A DNA stretch of 64,000 nucleotides from CAISIP01 sp038326025 (GCA_038326025.1 JBBQJP010000020.1:1-64000), one strand, 5' to 3'; counted from the stretch's first letter, positions 47,054-55,863 are shown. The notes: a model not told the origin generated them from the sequence alone. Numbers and translations are program-made.

Positions 47054-47569
47054 ATGCGTATCGCGATTGTTGGCAATTCCGGATCCGGCAAGTCCACGCT
47101 GGCGGGCCAATTGGCCCGCGGGCATGATCTGGGCTTGCTCGACCTGGATACCGTGGCATGGGAGCCCGGCAAGATCGCGGTGGCGCGTGAACCCCGCGTG
47201 GCGCTGGCCCAGGTTCGCGAATATTGCGCCACCACGCCGCGCTGGGTGGTGGAGGGCTGTTACGCCGGGCTGATCCGCGCCACGCTGGAAGAAGCCGATC
47301 TGCTGCTGTTCCTCGAGCCCGGGGTACAGGCCTGCCATGCCAACTGCCATAGCCGGCCCTGGGAGCCGCATAAATTCCGCTCGCCGCAGGAGCAGGATAA
47401 ACACTTCGACCATCTGCTTGAATGGGTCGACGCGTACTACACGCGTGATGGCGATGCGTCGCTGCGCCAGCACCAGGCGCTGTTCGATGATTTCGAAGGG
47501 CGCAAACAAAAGCTGAGCCGGCGTGTCACGCCGGAGTACGTCAGCGCCTTGTGTCTGCAGACCATCTGA
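47054..47569 (+). CDS. P-loop kinase-like protein (adenylate/shikimate-kinase-like fold)
   Basis: A 171-residue protein. Walker A is GNSGSGKST (residues 7-15), LDLDTVAWEPG is the acceptor-binding loop after strand 2, and WVVEGCYAG with LLLFLEPG holds the Walker B-like strand. Family relatives are called 'adenylate kinase-like' or 'shikimate kinase'; the substrate is not known. The C-terminal half is rich in His, Glu and Lys (QEQDKHFDHLLEWV) and lacks a recognisable LID motif. It starts at 47054; longer upstream frames cross the 197-base gap and have no ribosome site. Confidence 0.82.
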   Translation: MRIAIVGNSGSGKSTLAGQLARGHDLGLLDLDTVAWEPGKIAVAREPRVALAQVREYCATTPRWVVEGCYAGLIRATLEEADLLLFLEPGVQACHANCHSRPWEPHKFRSPQEQDKHFDHLLEWVDAYYTRDGDASLRQHQALFDDFEGRKQKLSRRVTPEYVSALCLQTI

Positions 47570-47600
47570 CGTTGCGCTGTCGCGCGCCCAGCCGCGTTTC

Positions 47601-48206
47601 ATGACCGATTCGGCGCCGCGCACGCCATTCGTGCAGCTGATGCGCGACGTGCGCGCCTGCCAAATCTGTGTTTCTGACCTGCCACTGGGACCCCGGCCGC
47701 TATTGCAACTCGATCCGCGGGCGCGTGTGCTCATCGCGGGTCAGGCGCCAGGACGCAAGGCACATGCCGGCGGCATGGCGTTTTCCGATGCCAGCGGCGA
47801 TCGTTTGCGGGAGTGGATGGGTGTCACGCCACAGCAGTTCTACGACCCGGCATCGGTGGCCATTGTTCCGATGGGCCTGTGTTATCCGGGCACGGGCAAC
47901 GCGGGCGACCTGCCGCCGCGCCCCGAATGTGCGGCCCATTGGCGCGAACAGCTTCTGGCACAATTGCCGGCGCTGGAGTTGACGCTGGTGATAGGGCGGT
48001 ATGCACAGGCTTATCACCTGGCAGGTCCGACCCGGTCGGTCACTGACGCGGTGGCGGCATGGCGCGCCACCTGGCCCCGGATATTGCCGCTGCCGCACCC
48101 GAGTCCGCGCAACAACATGTGGTTGCGGCGCAACCCCTGGTTCATGCAGGAAACCCTGCCAGCGTTGCAGCGACGGATTGCGCAGCTGCTACCCCCGACA
48201 TCCTGA
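47601..48206 (+). CDS. Uracil-DNA-glycosylase-superfamily protein
   Basis: A 201-residue protein with the two UDG-fold motifs: GQAPGRKAHAGGMAF (motif A, GxAPG) and LPHPSPRNN (motif B, HPSxRN). RACQICVSDLP near the start has two Cys, but the four-Cys Fe-S cluster of families 4 and 5 is incomplete, so the cluster is probably absent. Motif A lacks the usual catalytic Asp. It may excise damaged bases or have another DNA role. It begins 31 bases after the P-loop gene on the same strand. Confidence 0.85.
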   Translation: MTDSAPRTPFVQLMRDVRACQICVSDLPLGPRPLLQLDPRARVLIAGQAPGRKAHAGGMAFSDASGDRLREWMGVTPQQFYDPASVAIVPMGLCYPGTGNAGDLPPRPECAAHWREQLLAQLPALELTLVIGRYAQAYHLAGPTRSVTDAVAAWRATWPRILPLPHPSPRNNMWLRRNPWFMQETLPALQRRIAQLLPPTS

Positions 48207-48301
48207 GCCAGGCGTTGTCGTAGCGTCTTCAAACGGACTGGCGCCGTCAGATGATCCCCCGAGTGGATCCTGATGTTTTGCAATCATATTTAGGAGTTTC
48301 C

Positions 48302-48631
48302 GTGTACCACTGGTTCTTGCTGGCAGGGGCAATCGCGCTCGAGATTGCCGGTACCACATCGATGAAACTGTCGCAGGGCTTTACCCGGCCGCTGTTTTCG
48401 GTTCTTTTATTCGTCTTTTACCTGGGGTCCATCCTGCTGCTGACGCTGGCCTTGAAACGCATCGAGGTCGGTGTGGCCTATGCCATCTGGTCGGGCGTGG
48501 GCACGGCGGCAATTGCGGTGATCGGCATCCTGTTTTTCAGCGAGAGCGTCGGACTGGCAAAGATCATCTGCCTCACCATGATCGTCGGTGGTGTGATTGG
48601 CCTGAACCTGTTTGGTGTCAAGCACGGCTGA
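48302..48631 (+). CDS. Small multidrug resistance (SMR) efflux protein
   Basis: A 109-residue, four-helix inner-membrane protein. The essential membrane Glu lies in AIALEIAGTTSMKLSQGFT (EmrE Glu14 position), followed by helix 3 AYAIWSGVGTAAIAVIGILFF. It should work as an antiparallel dimer exchanging protons for quaternary or aromatic cations, or for guanidinium. The GTG start at 48302 has AGGAG six bases upstream. The leader (48207-48301) does not show the paired ACGR-loop hairpins of a mini-ykkC guanidine riboswitch, which mildly favours the multidrug type. Confidence 0.92.
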   Translation: MYHWFLLAGAIALEIAGTTSMKLSQGFTRPLFSVLLFVFYLGSILLLTLALKRIEVGVAYAIWSGVGTAAIAVIGILFFSESVGLAKIICLTMIVGGVIGLNLFGVKHG

Positions 48632-48636
48632 AAGGC

Positions 48637-49731
48637 TCACGTCCCCTGATGGTCTGCGCGCAGGTGCTCCCATTCAAATGTCACGCCGGTGCCGGGGGTG
48701 TCTGGCGCCACGGCCTGGTGGTTCTCCACCACCAGCGGACGGGTCGTGTAAGTGTCGATCGGGAACGAGTGCACCTCGATCCAGCCGGCGTGGGGCTGGC
48801 TCGCGGCCAGGCTGACATGCAGCTCCTGCATGCCGTGGCTGCACACGGGCAGGCCGACCTCGCGCGCGCGCTGGGCCACCCGCAACCAGCCGGTGACACC
48901 GCCGCAATTGGAGGCGTCGGGCTGGATAAAGGCCAGGCGCGAATGTGTGAACGCGAGCTCGAACTCATGTTCGGTATGCAGGTTCTCGCCCATGGCCAGC
49001 GGCATACCGGTGGCCTCGGTGATGGTGGCGTAACCGGTGTAGTCGTCCGGAATCGTCGGCTCCTCGAACCAGACCAGGTTGTAGGGCGTGAAGGCCTTGG
49101 CCGCCTCTATCGCCTGGGGCACTGACAAGGCATAGTTGGCGTCGACCATCAGCGCGCGGTCCGGGCCTATCAGTTCGCGCACTGCGCGCACCCGCGCGAC
49201 GTCATCGGCCAAGTCGGGTTGGCCGACCTTGATCTTCACAGCGTTGAAGCCGCGCGCCAGGTAGCCGCGAATGTTGTCCAGCAGTTTGGGAAGCGGGAAG
49301 TTCAGGTCGATGCCGCCACAGTAGGCGTTACAGCGGTCGCTCGCGCCGCCGGCCATCTTCCACAGCGGCTGCTCCAGACGTTTGCCGCGCAGGTCCCACA
49401 AGGCGATATCCACCGCCGAGATGGCGAAGGCGGCGATGCCGCCGCGCCCCACATAGTGCACATGCCACAACATCGCGTCATACAGCGCATCGATGTCCGT
49501 CGCATCGCGTCCGAGCAACATAGGCGTCAGGTCGTATTCGATCATGGTGCGAATGGCCCGCCCGCCCTTGCCGCCGGTGTAGGTATAGCCCGTGCCTTCG
49601 CTGCCGTCGTCCAGGCGTATGGTGGCCGTGATCAGCTCGAAATGGGTATGGTCGCCATGTTTGGCGTCGCTGAGCACTTCACTCAGGGGGATCTGGAATC
49701 GGCGTGCCTCGACGCTATGAATTTTGGCCAT
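48637..49731 (-). CDS. Enolase-superfamily dehydratase/racemase (mandelate racemase group)
   Basis: A 364-residue enzyme: a capping domain in residues 1-125 and a barrel after it. Catalytic pieces are visible: KIKVG (Lys-x-Lys base, about 165), MVDANYAL (metal Asp, about 196), WFEEPT (Glu, about 222), MGENLH (Glu, about 248), PDASNCGGVTG and SHGMQELH (His). The His near residue 298 is typical of the mandelate racemase/sugar-acid dehydratase branch. It abstracts an alpha proton from a 2-hydroxy- or sugar acid. It is the last gene in an operon with an EamA transporter and an FMN hydroxy-acid dehydrogenase. Confidence 0.92.
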   Translation of the reverse strand: MAKIHSVEARRFQIPLSEVLSDAKHGDHTHFELITATIRLDDGSEGTGYTYTGGKGGRAIRTMIEYDLTPMLLGRDATDIDALYDAMLWHVHYVGRGGIAAFAISAVDIALWDLRGKRLEQPLWKMAGGASDRCNAYCGGIDLNFPLPKLLDNIRGYLARGFNAVKIKVGQPDLADDVARVRAVRELIGPDRALMVDANYALSVPQAIEAAKAFTPYNLVWFEEPTIPDDYTGYATITEATGMPLAMGENLHTEHEFELAFTHSRLAFIQPDASNCGGVTGWLRVAQRAREVGLPVCSHGMQELHVSLAASQPHAGWIEVHSFPIDTYTTRPLVVENHQAVAPDTPGTGVTFEWEHLRADHQGT

Positions 49732-49800
49732 GGATATCTCCTACTGTGGGATGGACGGAAGATGCCGGCTTGAAGCGCCGTCGGTTATCGGGGTGTGTAC

Positions 49801-50724
49801 TCAGAATTGCGCCGACACGACCAGTACGCCGGCGCCTACCAGCAGCAGGCCGAGCAACTCGTTGCGACTGATTTTTTCGCGGAAAAGGCGGCGCGAGACC
49901 AGGTAGCTGAACAGGACCTCAACCAGGCCCACGGTGCGCACCTCGACGACGGATTGCAAAGCAAACGCGGTCAACCAACCGATCGATGCCATTGCGCCCA
50001 TCATGCCGGCGACGATGGACAGTTTCCAGGCTTTGGCAATCGTGGCCAGTACCTCGGGCTGGCGCCATGCCAGCCAGGCGCCGAGCAACACACTTTGCAT
50101 CAGTTGCGCCAGCAGGACATTGAAGCCGCCGATCATCCAGGGTGAATGGCCGGCCAATTCAAGTGCCGCGCCCCGGTAACCGACCCCAGACAAGGCGAAC
50201 AAGGTGCCCGAGGCCAGCCCGAACCAGGCCGCATTGCGGCTGCCTAGCAATACCTTGCCGTCGAGGCGGCGTGGCAACGACAACAGGATCACGCCACCCG
50301 TGGCCAGCACCATGGCCAGGCCGGACATCCAGGTTGGAATCTCATGCAGGATCAGCGTGGCAAATATGCCGACCTGCAACACCTCGGTTTTTGAGAAGGC
50401 CACGCCAACAATGAAGTTGCGCTGCTTCATCGCCACCAGCAGGCAGGCCGTGGCGGCCAACTGGCACAAAGCGCCGAGCGCCAGCCAGAGCAGGTAGGGC
50501 ACCTGCACAGTGGGCAACTGCGCCTGTGGCGCAATGAACGTCAGAACCAGCCACAACCAGAGTCCGGCAAATGGCAGCCCGTACAGGAAACGCACCAGGG
50601 TGGCTCCCAGCGTACCCATGTCGTTGACCAGGCTGCGTTGCGCGGCATTGCGAATGGTCTGGGCGAACGCCGCCCAGACCACGATCGGGATCCATGCCCA
50701 ACTGACGAAGTCGGTGGCGGCCAT
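49801..50724 (-). CDS. EamA/DMT-family transporter
   Basis: A 307-residue inner-membrane protein with ten hydrophobic helices in two EamA halves (about residues 8-145 and 160-300). GLVEVLFSYLVSRRLFREKISRNELLGLLLVGAGVLVV is the classical end of an EamA repeat, and the same pattern (KTEVLQVGIFATLILHEIP) closes the first half. The cargo is unknown; from its place between the two enzymes it may move the hydroxy acid or its product. It begins 15 bases after the dehydrogenase gene. Confidence 0.9.
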   Translation of the reverse strand: MAATDFVSWAWIPIVVWAAFAQTIRNAAQRSLVNDMGTLGATLVRFLYGLPFAGLWLWLVLTFIAPQAQLPTVQVPYLLWLALGALCQLAATACLLVAMKQRNFIVGVAFSKTEVLQVGIFATLILHEIPTWMSGLAMVLATGGVILLSLPRRLDGKVLLGSRNAAWFGLASGTLFALSGVGYRGAALELAGHSPWMIGGFNVLLAQLMQSVLLGAWLAWRQPEVLATIAKAWKLSIVAGMMGAMASIGWLTAFALQSVVEVRTVGLVEVLFSYLVSRRLFREKISRNELLGLLLVGAGVLVVSAQF

Positions 50725-50739
50725 GCCCGCGCCGTGGCC

Positions 50740-51897
50740 TCAGAGCGGTGCCGGAATCGTGCCCGGCAGCAGAATGCTGCGATCCACGGTCTGGATATCG
50801 GTGTGGCCACAAAAGGCCATGGTCACATCGAGTTCCTTGTGGATGATCTCCAACGCCTTCGTGACGCCGGCTTCGCCCATGGCGCCCAGACCATACACCA
50901 TGGCGCGGCCGATCATGGTGCCGCGCGCGCCCAACGCCCAGGCCTTGAGCACGTCCTGCCCGCTGCGGATGCCACCGTCCATCCAGACCTCGGTCTGATC
51001 GCCCACAGCCGCCACGATCGGTGCCAGTGCCTCGATGCTTGAAGGCGCGCCGTCGAGCTGGCGGCCGCCATGGTTGCTGACGATGATGGCGTCGGCGCCG
51101 GCCTGCACCGCCAACTTCGCATCTTCGACGTCCATGATGCCCTTGAGTATGAGTTTGCCGCCCCAGCGCTCCTTGACCCAGGCGATATCGGCCCACGACA
51201 GACGCGGGTCGAACTGCTCGTTGGTCCAGGATGCCAGTGATGCCATGTCGGAGACTCCTTTGACGTGGCCCACCAGGTTGCGGAAGGTATGGCGCCGGGT
51301 CTGCATCATGCCCAGCCACCAGCGTGGCTTGAAGGCAATGTCGATGGCGTTACCGAGCGACGGAATCACCGAGGCGCGCAGCTTGTTCTTCAGGTCCTTG
51401 TGGCGTTGGCCGATGACCTGCAGGTCCAGCGTCAGCACCAGCGCGCTGCAACGCGCGGCCTTGCAGCGGTCGATCATCCGCCCCATGGCTTCGCGGTCGC
51501 GCATCATGTACAACTGGAACCAGAACGGCGTGCTGGTGTTTTCGGCGATGTCCTCGATCGAGCAGATGCTCATCGTCGACAAGGTGAACGGGATGCCGAA
51601 TTTCTCGGCCGCGCGCGCGGCGTGAATCTCGCCGTCGGCGTGTTGCATGCCGGTCAGACCCACAGGGGCGATCGCCACCGGCATCTTGGCAACGCAGCCC
51701 ACCATCCGGATGGCGGTCGTGCGGTTCTCCATGTTGACCGCCACGCGCTGGCGCAGCTTGATCTTGTGGAAATCGTCGGAGTTGGCGCGATAGGTGCCCT
51801 CGGTCCACGAGCCGGAATCGGCATAGTCGTAGAACATGCGCGGCACGCGTTTTTGCGCCAGCACGCGCAGGTCTTCGATGGTGGTGATGATGGGCAC
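50740..51897 (-). CDS. FMN-dependent 2-hydroxy-acid dehydrogenase/oxidase
   Basis: A 385-residue TIM-barrel flavoenzyme of the lactate/mandelate/glycolate oxidase family. Visible sites: DYADSGSWTEGTYRAN at the start, FMN-binding APVGLTGMQHADGE, FWFQLYMMRDRE, LTLDLQVIGQR, active-site Lys in LILKGIMDVEDA, and SNHGGRQLDGAPSS with the proton-abstracting His, then DGGIRSGQDVLKA. It oxidises an (S)-2-hydroxy acid to a 2-oxo acid, passing electrons to quinone or oxygen. First gene of the operon leading to the EamA and racemase-like genes; ribosome site AAGGAGACTTCC. Confidence 0.94.
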   Translation of the reverse strand: MPIITTIEDLRVLAQKRVPRMFYDYADSGSWTEGTYRANSDDFHKIKLRQRVAVNMENRTTAIRMVGCVAKMPVAIAPVGLTGMQHADGEIHAARAAEKFGIPFTLSTMSICSIEDIAENTSTPFWFQLYMMRDREAMGRMIDRCKAARCSALVLTLDLQVIGQRHKDLKNKLRASVIPSLGNAIDIAFKPRWWLGMMQTRRHTFRNLVGHVKGVSDMASLASWTNEQFDPRLSWADIAWVKERWGGKLILKGIMDVEDAKLAVQAGADAIIVSNHGGRQLDGAPSSIEALAPIVAAVGDQTEVWMDGGIRSGQDVLKAWALGARGTMIGRAMVYGLGAMGEAGVTKALEIIHKELDVTMAFCGHTDIQTVDRSILLPGTIPAPL

Positions 51898-51997
51898 GGA
51901 AGTCTCCTTGGAACGGGAGACATGTTAGCGGCACCTGTTCGCCGGTCGATTGAAACTCGCCCGGGCGGGTTGAAATTTCTTGCAGCCGCATGTACCA

Positions 51998-52034
51998 AGG
52001 CCCGGCGGATCGCCTGGAGCGACCCGCCGGGCCT
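51998..52034 (-). terminator. Strong inverted repeat after htrA
   Basis: AGGCCCGGCGG (51998-52008) and CCGCCGGGCCT (52024-52034) form a perfect 11-base-pair GC-rich stem with a 15-base loop. It lies 79 bases after the htrA stop on the minus strand. No strong T tract follows in either direction, so it may be a weak terminator or an RNA-stabilising hairpin. Confidence 0.5.
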
Positions 52035-52112
52035 GGTGGTTTGCCCATGCCAATCGAGGCGGGCTGCGGCACTACGCCGCTGCTGTGCACGATGGGGCAG
52101 TAGTTGCCGCGA

Positions 52113-53594
52113 TCAGCCGAGTTTGATCGGCACGAAGATCTTGTCGCCAGCGCGCTCGATCAGCAATGCCACCGATTTGGCGGACTTTTCGACAATCGCG
52201 CGCACTTGAGCCACGTCCTTGACCGCGGTGCCGTTGACCGCCAGCACCACGTCACCGGGCGCGATGCCGGCGCGTTCGGCGGCGCCGGCGACCGCCTCGA
52301 CCACCAGGCCGCTGTCGACACCGGTAGCTGCGCGCTCGTTGGGTTGCAGCGGCCGAAGCGCCAGGCCCAGTCGGCCCTGGTTGGCATGCGAATCCGATTT
52401 GGCGACCTGCTGCGCCGAATCCTTGGCATTGCCCAGGCGTGCGTCGATCTGTTGCGCCTCGCCCTTGCGCCATATCTCGAGCGCCATCTTGTCGCCCGGT
52501 GTTGCCATGGCCACGATGGCTGGCAGGTCGCCGGAGGATTCAATCACGCGGCCGTCGACCTTGCGGATGACGTCGCCGGTCTGCAGTCCGGCCTTGTCGG
52601 CGGGGCCGCCTTTTTCCACCGACGACACCAGTGCGCCTTCGGGTCTGTCGAGCTTGAACGAGTCGGCCAGCGCCTGGTTCACTTCCTGGATCGTCACGCC
52701 CAAGCGTGCATGTTCGACCTTGCCGGTGGCGACGATCTGATCCTTGACCTTGAGCACGATGTCGATCGGGATCGCGAATGACAGGCCCTGGTAGCCGCCA
52801 GTACGGCTGTAGATCTGGGAGTTCACACCGATCACCTGGCCGCGGGTGTTGAACAGGGGGCCGCCGGAGTTGCCGGGGTTCACCGCCACGTCGGTCTGGA
52901 TGAATGGCACGGCACTGTCATCGGGCAGCGAGCGGCCCTTGGCGCTGACGACTCCCGCCGTCACCGTGTTCTCAAAACCGAATGGCGAGCCAATGGCCAG
53001 CACCCATTCGCCGACACGCAGGTCCTTGATGTTGCCGGTCGCCACGATGGGCAGGTCTTTGGCATCGATCTTGAGCACCGCTATGTCGGTCCGGGGGTCG
53101 GATCCGAGCACCTTGGCCGAAAACTCGCGCCGGTCGGTCAGTTTCACCGTGACATCGCTGGCATCGCGTACCACGTGGGCATTGGTCAGAATGATGCCGT
53201 CCGCGCTGACGATGAATCCGGAGCCCTGCCCACGCGTGGGTGTCTCGCGCGGCATCTGCTGCTGGCCTTGGCCCTGCTGAAAGCGGCGGAAGAACTGCTG
53301 GAACGGGTCGCTGCCGTTGGGCACGCCATCGGACATCGCATCATTGTCGGACGCTTTTGCGCTGCCGATGACGCTGATATTCACGACCGCCGGACCATTT
53401 TGTGCCGTGATGCTGGAGAAGTCCGGCAAGGCCATCGGTACGCTGTTCGCGGCTGACGCAATGACTTGCGCAATCGGCGTTGAGGCGTTTGCGGTATGGA
53501 TGTTCTGAGCGACTGTGACACCGGCGCCGCCGATGACGCCGGCTGCGACCAAGGCGAGTACCAGGCGCGAGGATTTGAGGGACAAATGTTTCAT
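52113..53594 (-). CDS. Do/HtrA-type periplasmic serine protease (DegP/MucD-like)
   Basis: A 493-residue protein with a signal peptide or anchor (SRLVLALVAAGVIGGAGVTVA). The protease domain (about 60-270) has the triad His in LTNAHVVRDAS, Asp in DPRTDIAVLK and Ser in NPGNSGGPLF. Two PDZ domains follow: the first has HARLGVTIQEVNQALADSFKL (about 285-375), the second LGLALRPLQPNERA (about 405-490). Between protease strands lies a Gln-rich LA loop (FRRFQQGQGQQQMPRETP). It degrades or refolds misfolded envelope proteins. A QseB/PmrA-type direct repeat lies about 50 bases upstream, like that of the neighbouring two-component system. Confidence 0.95.
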   Translation of the reverse strand: MKHLSLKSSRLVLALVAAGVIGGAGVTVAQNIHTANASTPIAQVIASAANSVPMALPDFSSITAQNGPAVVNISVIGSAKASDNDAMSDGVPNGSDPFQQFFRRFQQGQGQQQMPRETPTRGQGSGFIVSADGIILTNAHVVRDASDVTVKLTDRREFSAKVLGSDPRTDIAVLKIDAKDLPIVATGNIKDLRVGEWVLAIGSPFGFENTVTAGVVSAKGRSLPDDSAVPFIQTDVAVNPGNSGGPLFNTRGQVIGVNSQIYSRTGGYQGLSFAIPIDIVLKVKDQIVATGKVEHARLGVTIQEVNQALADSFKLDRPEGALVSSVEKGGPADKAGLQTGDVIRKVDGRVIESSGDLPAIVAMATPGDKMALEIWRKGEAQQIDARLGNAKDSAQQVAKSDSHANQGRLGLALRPLQPNERAATGVDSGLVVEAVAGAAERAGIAPGDVVLAVNGTAVKDVAQVRAIVEKSAKSVALLIERAGDKIFVPIKLG

Positions 53595-53644
53595 GGTGGC
53601 TCCTGGGGAATGAAGTTGCGATACCCAGAATATGCATGGCCAGC

Positions 53645-53661
53645 CTTAGCGCGCGCTTAAG
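53645..53661. promoter_or_regulatory. QseB/PmrA-type box upstream of htrA
   Basis: CTTAGC-N5-CTTAAG is a direct repeat fitting the (C/T)TTAA(G/T)-N5-(C/T)TTAA(G/T) pattern of PmrA/QseB regulators with one altered half. On the minus strand a TATTCT -10 candidate follows about 12 bases later, the usual spacing. The same sequence pattern occurs at 55918-55934. Confidence 0.7.
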
Positions 53662-53698
53662 GCGACGCTCGGGTAGCGTCTGGCGTCAGGGCGGCTCA

Positions 53699-53720
53699 GC
53701 GCTGGCGCTTTTGCCAGCGC
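53699..53720. terminator. Hairpin after the sensor kinase gene
   Basis: GCGCTGGC (53699-53706), a six-base loop and GCCAGCGC (53713-53720) make a perfect stem, 54 bases after the histidine kinase stop on the minus strand. No T run follows; it may be a partial terminator between the kinase and htrA. Confidence 0.4.
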
Positions 53721-53773
53721 CAGAGGCGAGAGTCATGCGCGCAGCCGTTGCAGGGCCTGACGCTTGAAAACTG

Positions 53774-55189
53774 CTATTTTGATCGTGGTGTTTTGAATGC
53801 TACTTCGGCGCGGAGTCCACCCAGCCGATGGGATTCATCCAATGTCAGGCTGGCGCCATGGCGCAGGGCGATGGCTCTGGCGATGGACAGCCCCAGGCCA
53901 CTTCCGCTGGTCTGCTGCGCGGCGCCGCGCACGAAGCGTTCGAACATGTGTTCACGCTCGTTGTGGGCGATACCGGGCCCGGAATCTTCGACTGAAACGC
54001 TTGCGCAGCCGTCCTGCTCCGACACGCAAACGACGACACTGCCGTCTTGCGGGGTGTACTTGACCGCGTTCTCGACCAGGTTGCGCAGCAGGATGGCCAG
54101 GTTGTCGGCATGGCCGTCGATCCAGACCGGTGTCTGTCCGTCATGAGGAAACGCCGGGCCGTTCCCAAGTTGCCTCGCACCCCCTCGGGGGGCCTGGCCA
54201 AGCCAGGGTTGGGGGCCTTCAAAGCTGAGCGTGATGCCCTTGGCTTGCGCCTGTGGCAAGGCCTCGTCCACCACCTGGACGGACAAGTCCAACAGGTTGA
54301 TTCGTTGCAGGTATCCGTGATCGGTTTCGTTGGATTCCTGTCGCGCCAGCACCAGCAGTTGCTGCATCAGCGCGATGGCGCGGTCCACGCCCTGATTCAA
54401 TCTCGTCACGGCCAGTTGCTGCGCTTGCGGATCATTGCTGCGTGCCAACGACTGCGCCTGAATCTTGAGTGCGGTCAGTGGCGATCGCAACTCGTGCGCG
54501 GCATTGGCAACGAAGGCGCGCTGCGCGTCGAAGCTTTCGTGCAGGCGGCCGAACAGCAGGTTGATCTCCTGCACCAGGGGCAGGACTTCGTCGGGTAGTC
54601 CGCCCTCCGGCAAGGCCGTAAGGTCATCGGCTGCCCGTGCGGCCACCTGCTGACGGGTGCGCTCAAGCGGCGCCATCGAGCGATTGATGATCCACCACAA
54701 CACCAGCATCAGCAACGGCGCAATCAGCGCCATCGGCAATACGGCATGCGCCGCGAGGTTGCGGGCACGCGCCTGACGGTCATCCATGTTCTGCGCGATC
54801 TGGATGGTCTGCACCGGCGTCTGCACCGAAAACACCCGGTAGCGGGTGCCATTCTGGGTTACATCGTCGAATCCCAGCACTGCGCGTGGTGGCAGCACCA
54901 CGTGGCTGGACTGGAACACATGGGTACCGTCCGCCGACCAGATCTGGATCACGTATCCTGTGCTTCCCTGGCGCGGTTCGTCCAGGCGCAGGGGTGGCAG
55001 TGCCGGCCCGCCGAGCAGGCTGTTGGCCATCTGCTGCAGGTGGTAGTCGAACAAGGTGTCGGCCTGCGCCAGCGCGCTGCGGTAGGCAGACACCCCCTGG
55101 AACAGCGCACCGATCAGGATCGCTGCCATCACCGACACCAGCAGGCGCCGGCGCAACGAATGGCCAGATGCGGGTTTGGCGGGGGTCAT
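53774..55189 (-). CDS. Sensor histidine kinase, QseC/PmrB-like
   Basis: The kinase has 471 residues from the ATG at 55189, overlapping the regulator stop by ATGA. A first membrane helix (RRRLLVSVMAAILIGALFQGV), a periplasmic sensor region with YVIQIWSADGTHVFQSS, and a second helix (VLPMALIAPLLMLVLWWII) fit QseC. HisKA (ANAAHELRSPLTALKIQ) is followed by HATPase_c (LVENAVKYTP, DSGPGI, GSGLGLSI). Residues about 325-355 (PWLGQAPRGGARQLGN ...) are not typical of the family; they coincide with a GC-rich repeat at 54154-54214 and look like an in-frame insertion before the N box. The insertion probably lies in a surface loop and may not abolish activity. Confidence 0.93.
   Translation of the reverse strand: MTPAKPASGHSLRRRLLVSVMAAILIGALFQGVSAYRSALAQADTLFDYHLQQMANSLLGGPALPPLRLDEPRQGSTGYVIQIWSADGTHVFQSSHVVLPPRAVLGFDDVTQNGTRYRVFSVQTPVQTIQIAQNMDDRQARARNLAAHAVLPMALIAPLLMLVLWWIINRSMAPLERTRQQVAARAADDLTALPEGGLPDEVLPLVQEINLLFGRLHESFDAQRAFVANAAHELRSPLTALKIQAQSLARSNDPQAQQLAVTRLNQGVDRAIALMQQLLVLARQESNETDHGYLQRINLLDLSVQVVDEALPQAQAKGITLSFEGPQPWLGQAPRGGARQLGNGPAFPHDGQTPVWIDGHADNLAILLRNLVENAVKYTPQDGSVVVCVSEQDGCASVSVEDSGPGIAHNEREHMFERFVRGAAQQTSGSGLGLSIARAIALRHGASLTLDESHRLGGLRAEVAFKTPRSK
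54154..54214. repeat. Hairpin-rich GC repeat inserted in frame in the kinase gene
   Basis: The stretch holds CCCCC-TC-GGGGGG (54180-54192) and CCTGGC-CAA-GCCAGG (54193-54207), two adjacent palindromes, and encodes low-complexity residues absent from normal QseC-like kinases. It resembles dispersed intergenic repeats of Comamonadaceae from memory. The edges are estimated. Confidence 0.6.
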
Positions 55190-55863
55190 GGCGCGGGAAT
55201 CATGTAACCCAGACCGCGCACCGTCTCGATCACGGTGCTGCCCAGCTTCTTGCGCAGGCCGTGGATGAACACCTCGACGGCGTTGCTGCTGACCTCGTCT
55301 TTCCAGCCGTACAACTTGTCCTCCAGCTGGCTGCGGGAATACACCGCACCGGGACGTGCCATCAGCACCTCCAGTACTGCCCATTCGCGGGCTGACAGCG
55401 TAATGGATTCGTCGCCCTGACCGTCATGCGCCAGGCGCACGGCTTCGCGGGTGATCGGGTTCAGGCGCAGGCCGTGCAATTCGCGCACCGAGTCGGCCTG
55501 GCCCAGGCTGCGCCGGATCAATGCGCGGATACGCGCCAGCAATTCGTCCAGGTCGTAGGGCTTGAGCACATAGTCGTCGGCGCCGGCGTCCAGTCCGGCA
55601 ATGCGGTCCTGCACCGCGTCACGCGCGGTGACGATGAGCACCGGCGTGGCACTTCTGCGGGCGCGCAATCTGCGCAATACCTCGATGCCGTCCATACGGG
55701 GCAGACCGAGGTCGAGCAACACCAGGTCATAGGACTCGCTTTGCAGCGCAGTGTCGGCCATGGTGCCATCACGCACCCAGTCGACGGCGAAATGCTCGGC
55801 ACGCAGCACGTCGAGCACCGCCTCGCCGATCATGGTGTCGTCTTCGACCAGTAACAAGCGCAT
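55186..55863 (-). CDS. OmpR-family response regulator, QseB/PmrA-like
   Basis: A 225-residue regulator. The receiver has acidic EDD (residues 7-9), phospho-acceptor Asp in LLDLGLPRMDG (51), Thr in VTARDA and Lys in YVLKPYDLDELLARI. The winged-helix DNA-binding domain (about 125-225) has LSAREWAVLEVLMARPGAVYSRSQLEDKLYGW and NAVEVFIHGLRKKLG, matching QseB. A CTTAGC-N5-CTTAAG box lies 55 bases upstream, so self-regulation is expected. The kinase gene follows with a four-base overlap. Confidence 0.95.
   Translation of the reverse strand: MRLLLVEDDTMIGEAVLDVLRAEHFAVDWVRDGTMADTALQSESYDLVLLDLGLPRMDGIEVLRRLRARRSATPVLIVTARDAVQDRIAGLDAGADDYVLKPYDLDELLARIRALIRRSLGQADSVRELHGLRLNPITREAVRLAHDGQGDESITLSAREWAVLEVLMARPGAVYSRSQLEDKLYGWKDEVSSNAVEVFIHGLRKKLGSTVIETVRGLGYMIPAP

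Noticed and set aside
48207..48301. Guanidine riboswitch in front of the SMR gene
   Set aside because: No pair of hairpins with ACGR loops and no ykkC-type core could be found.
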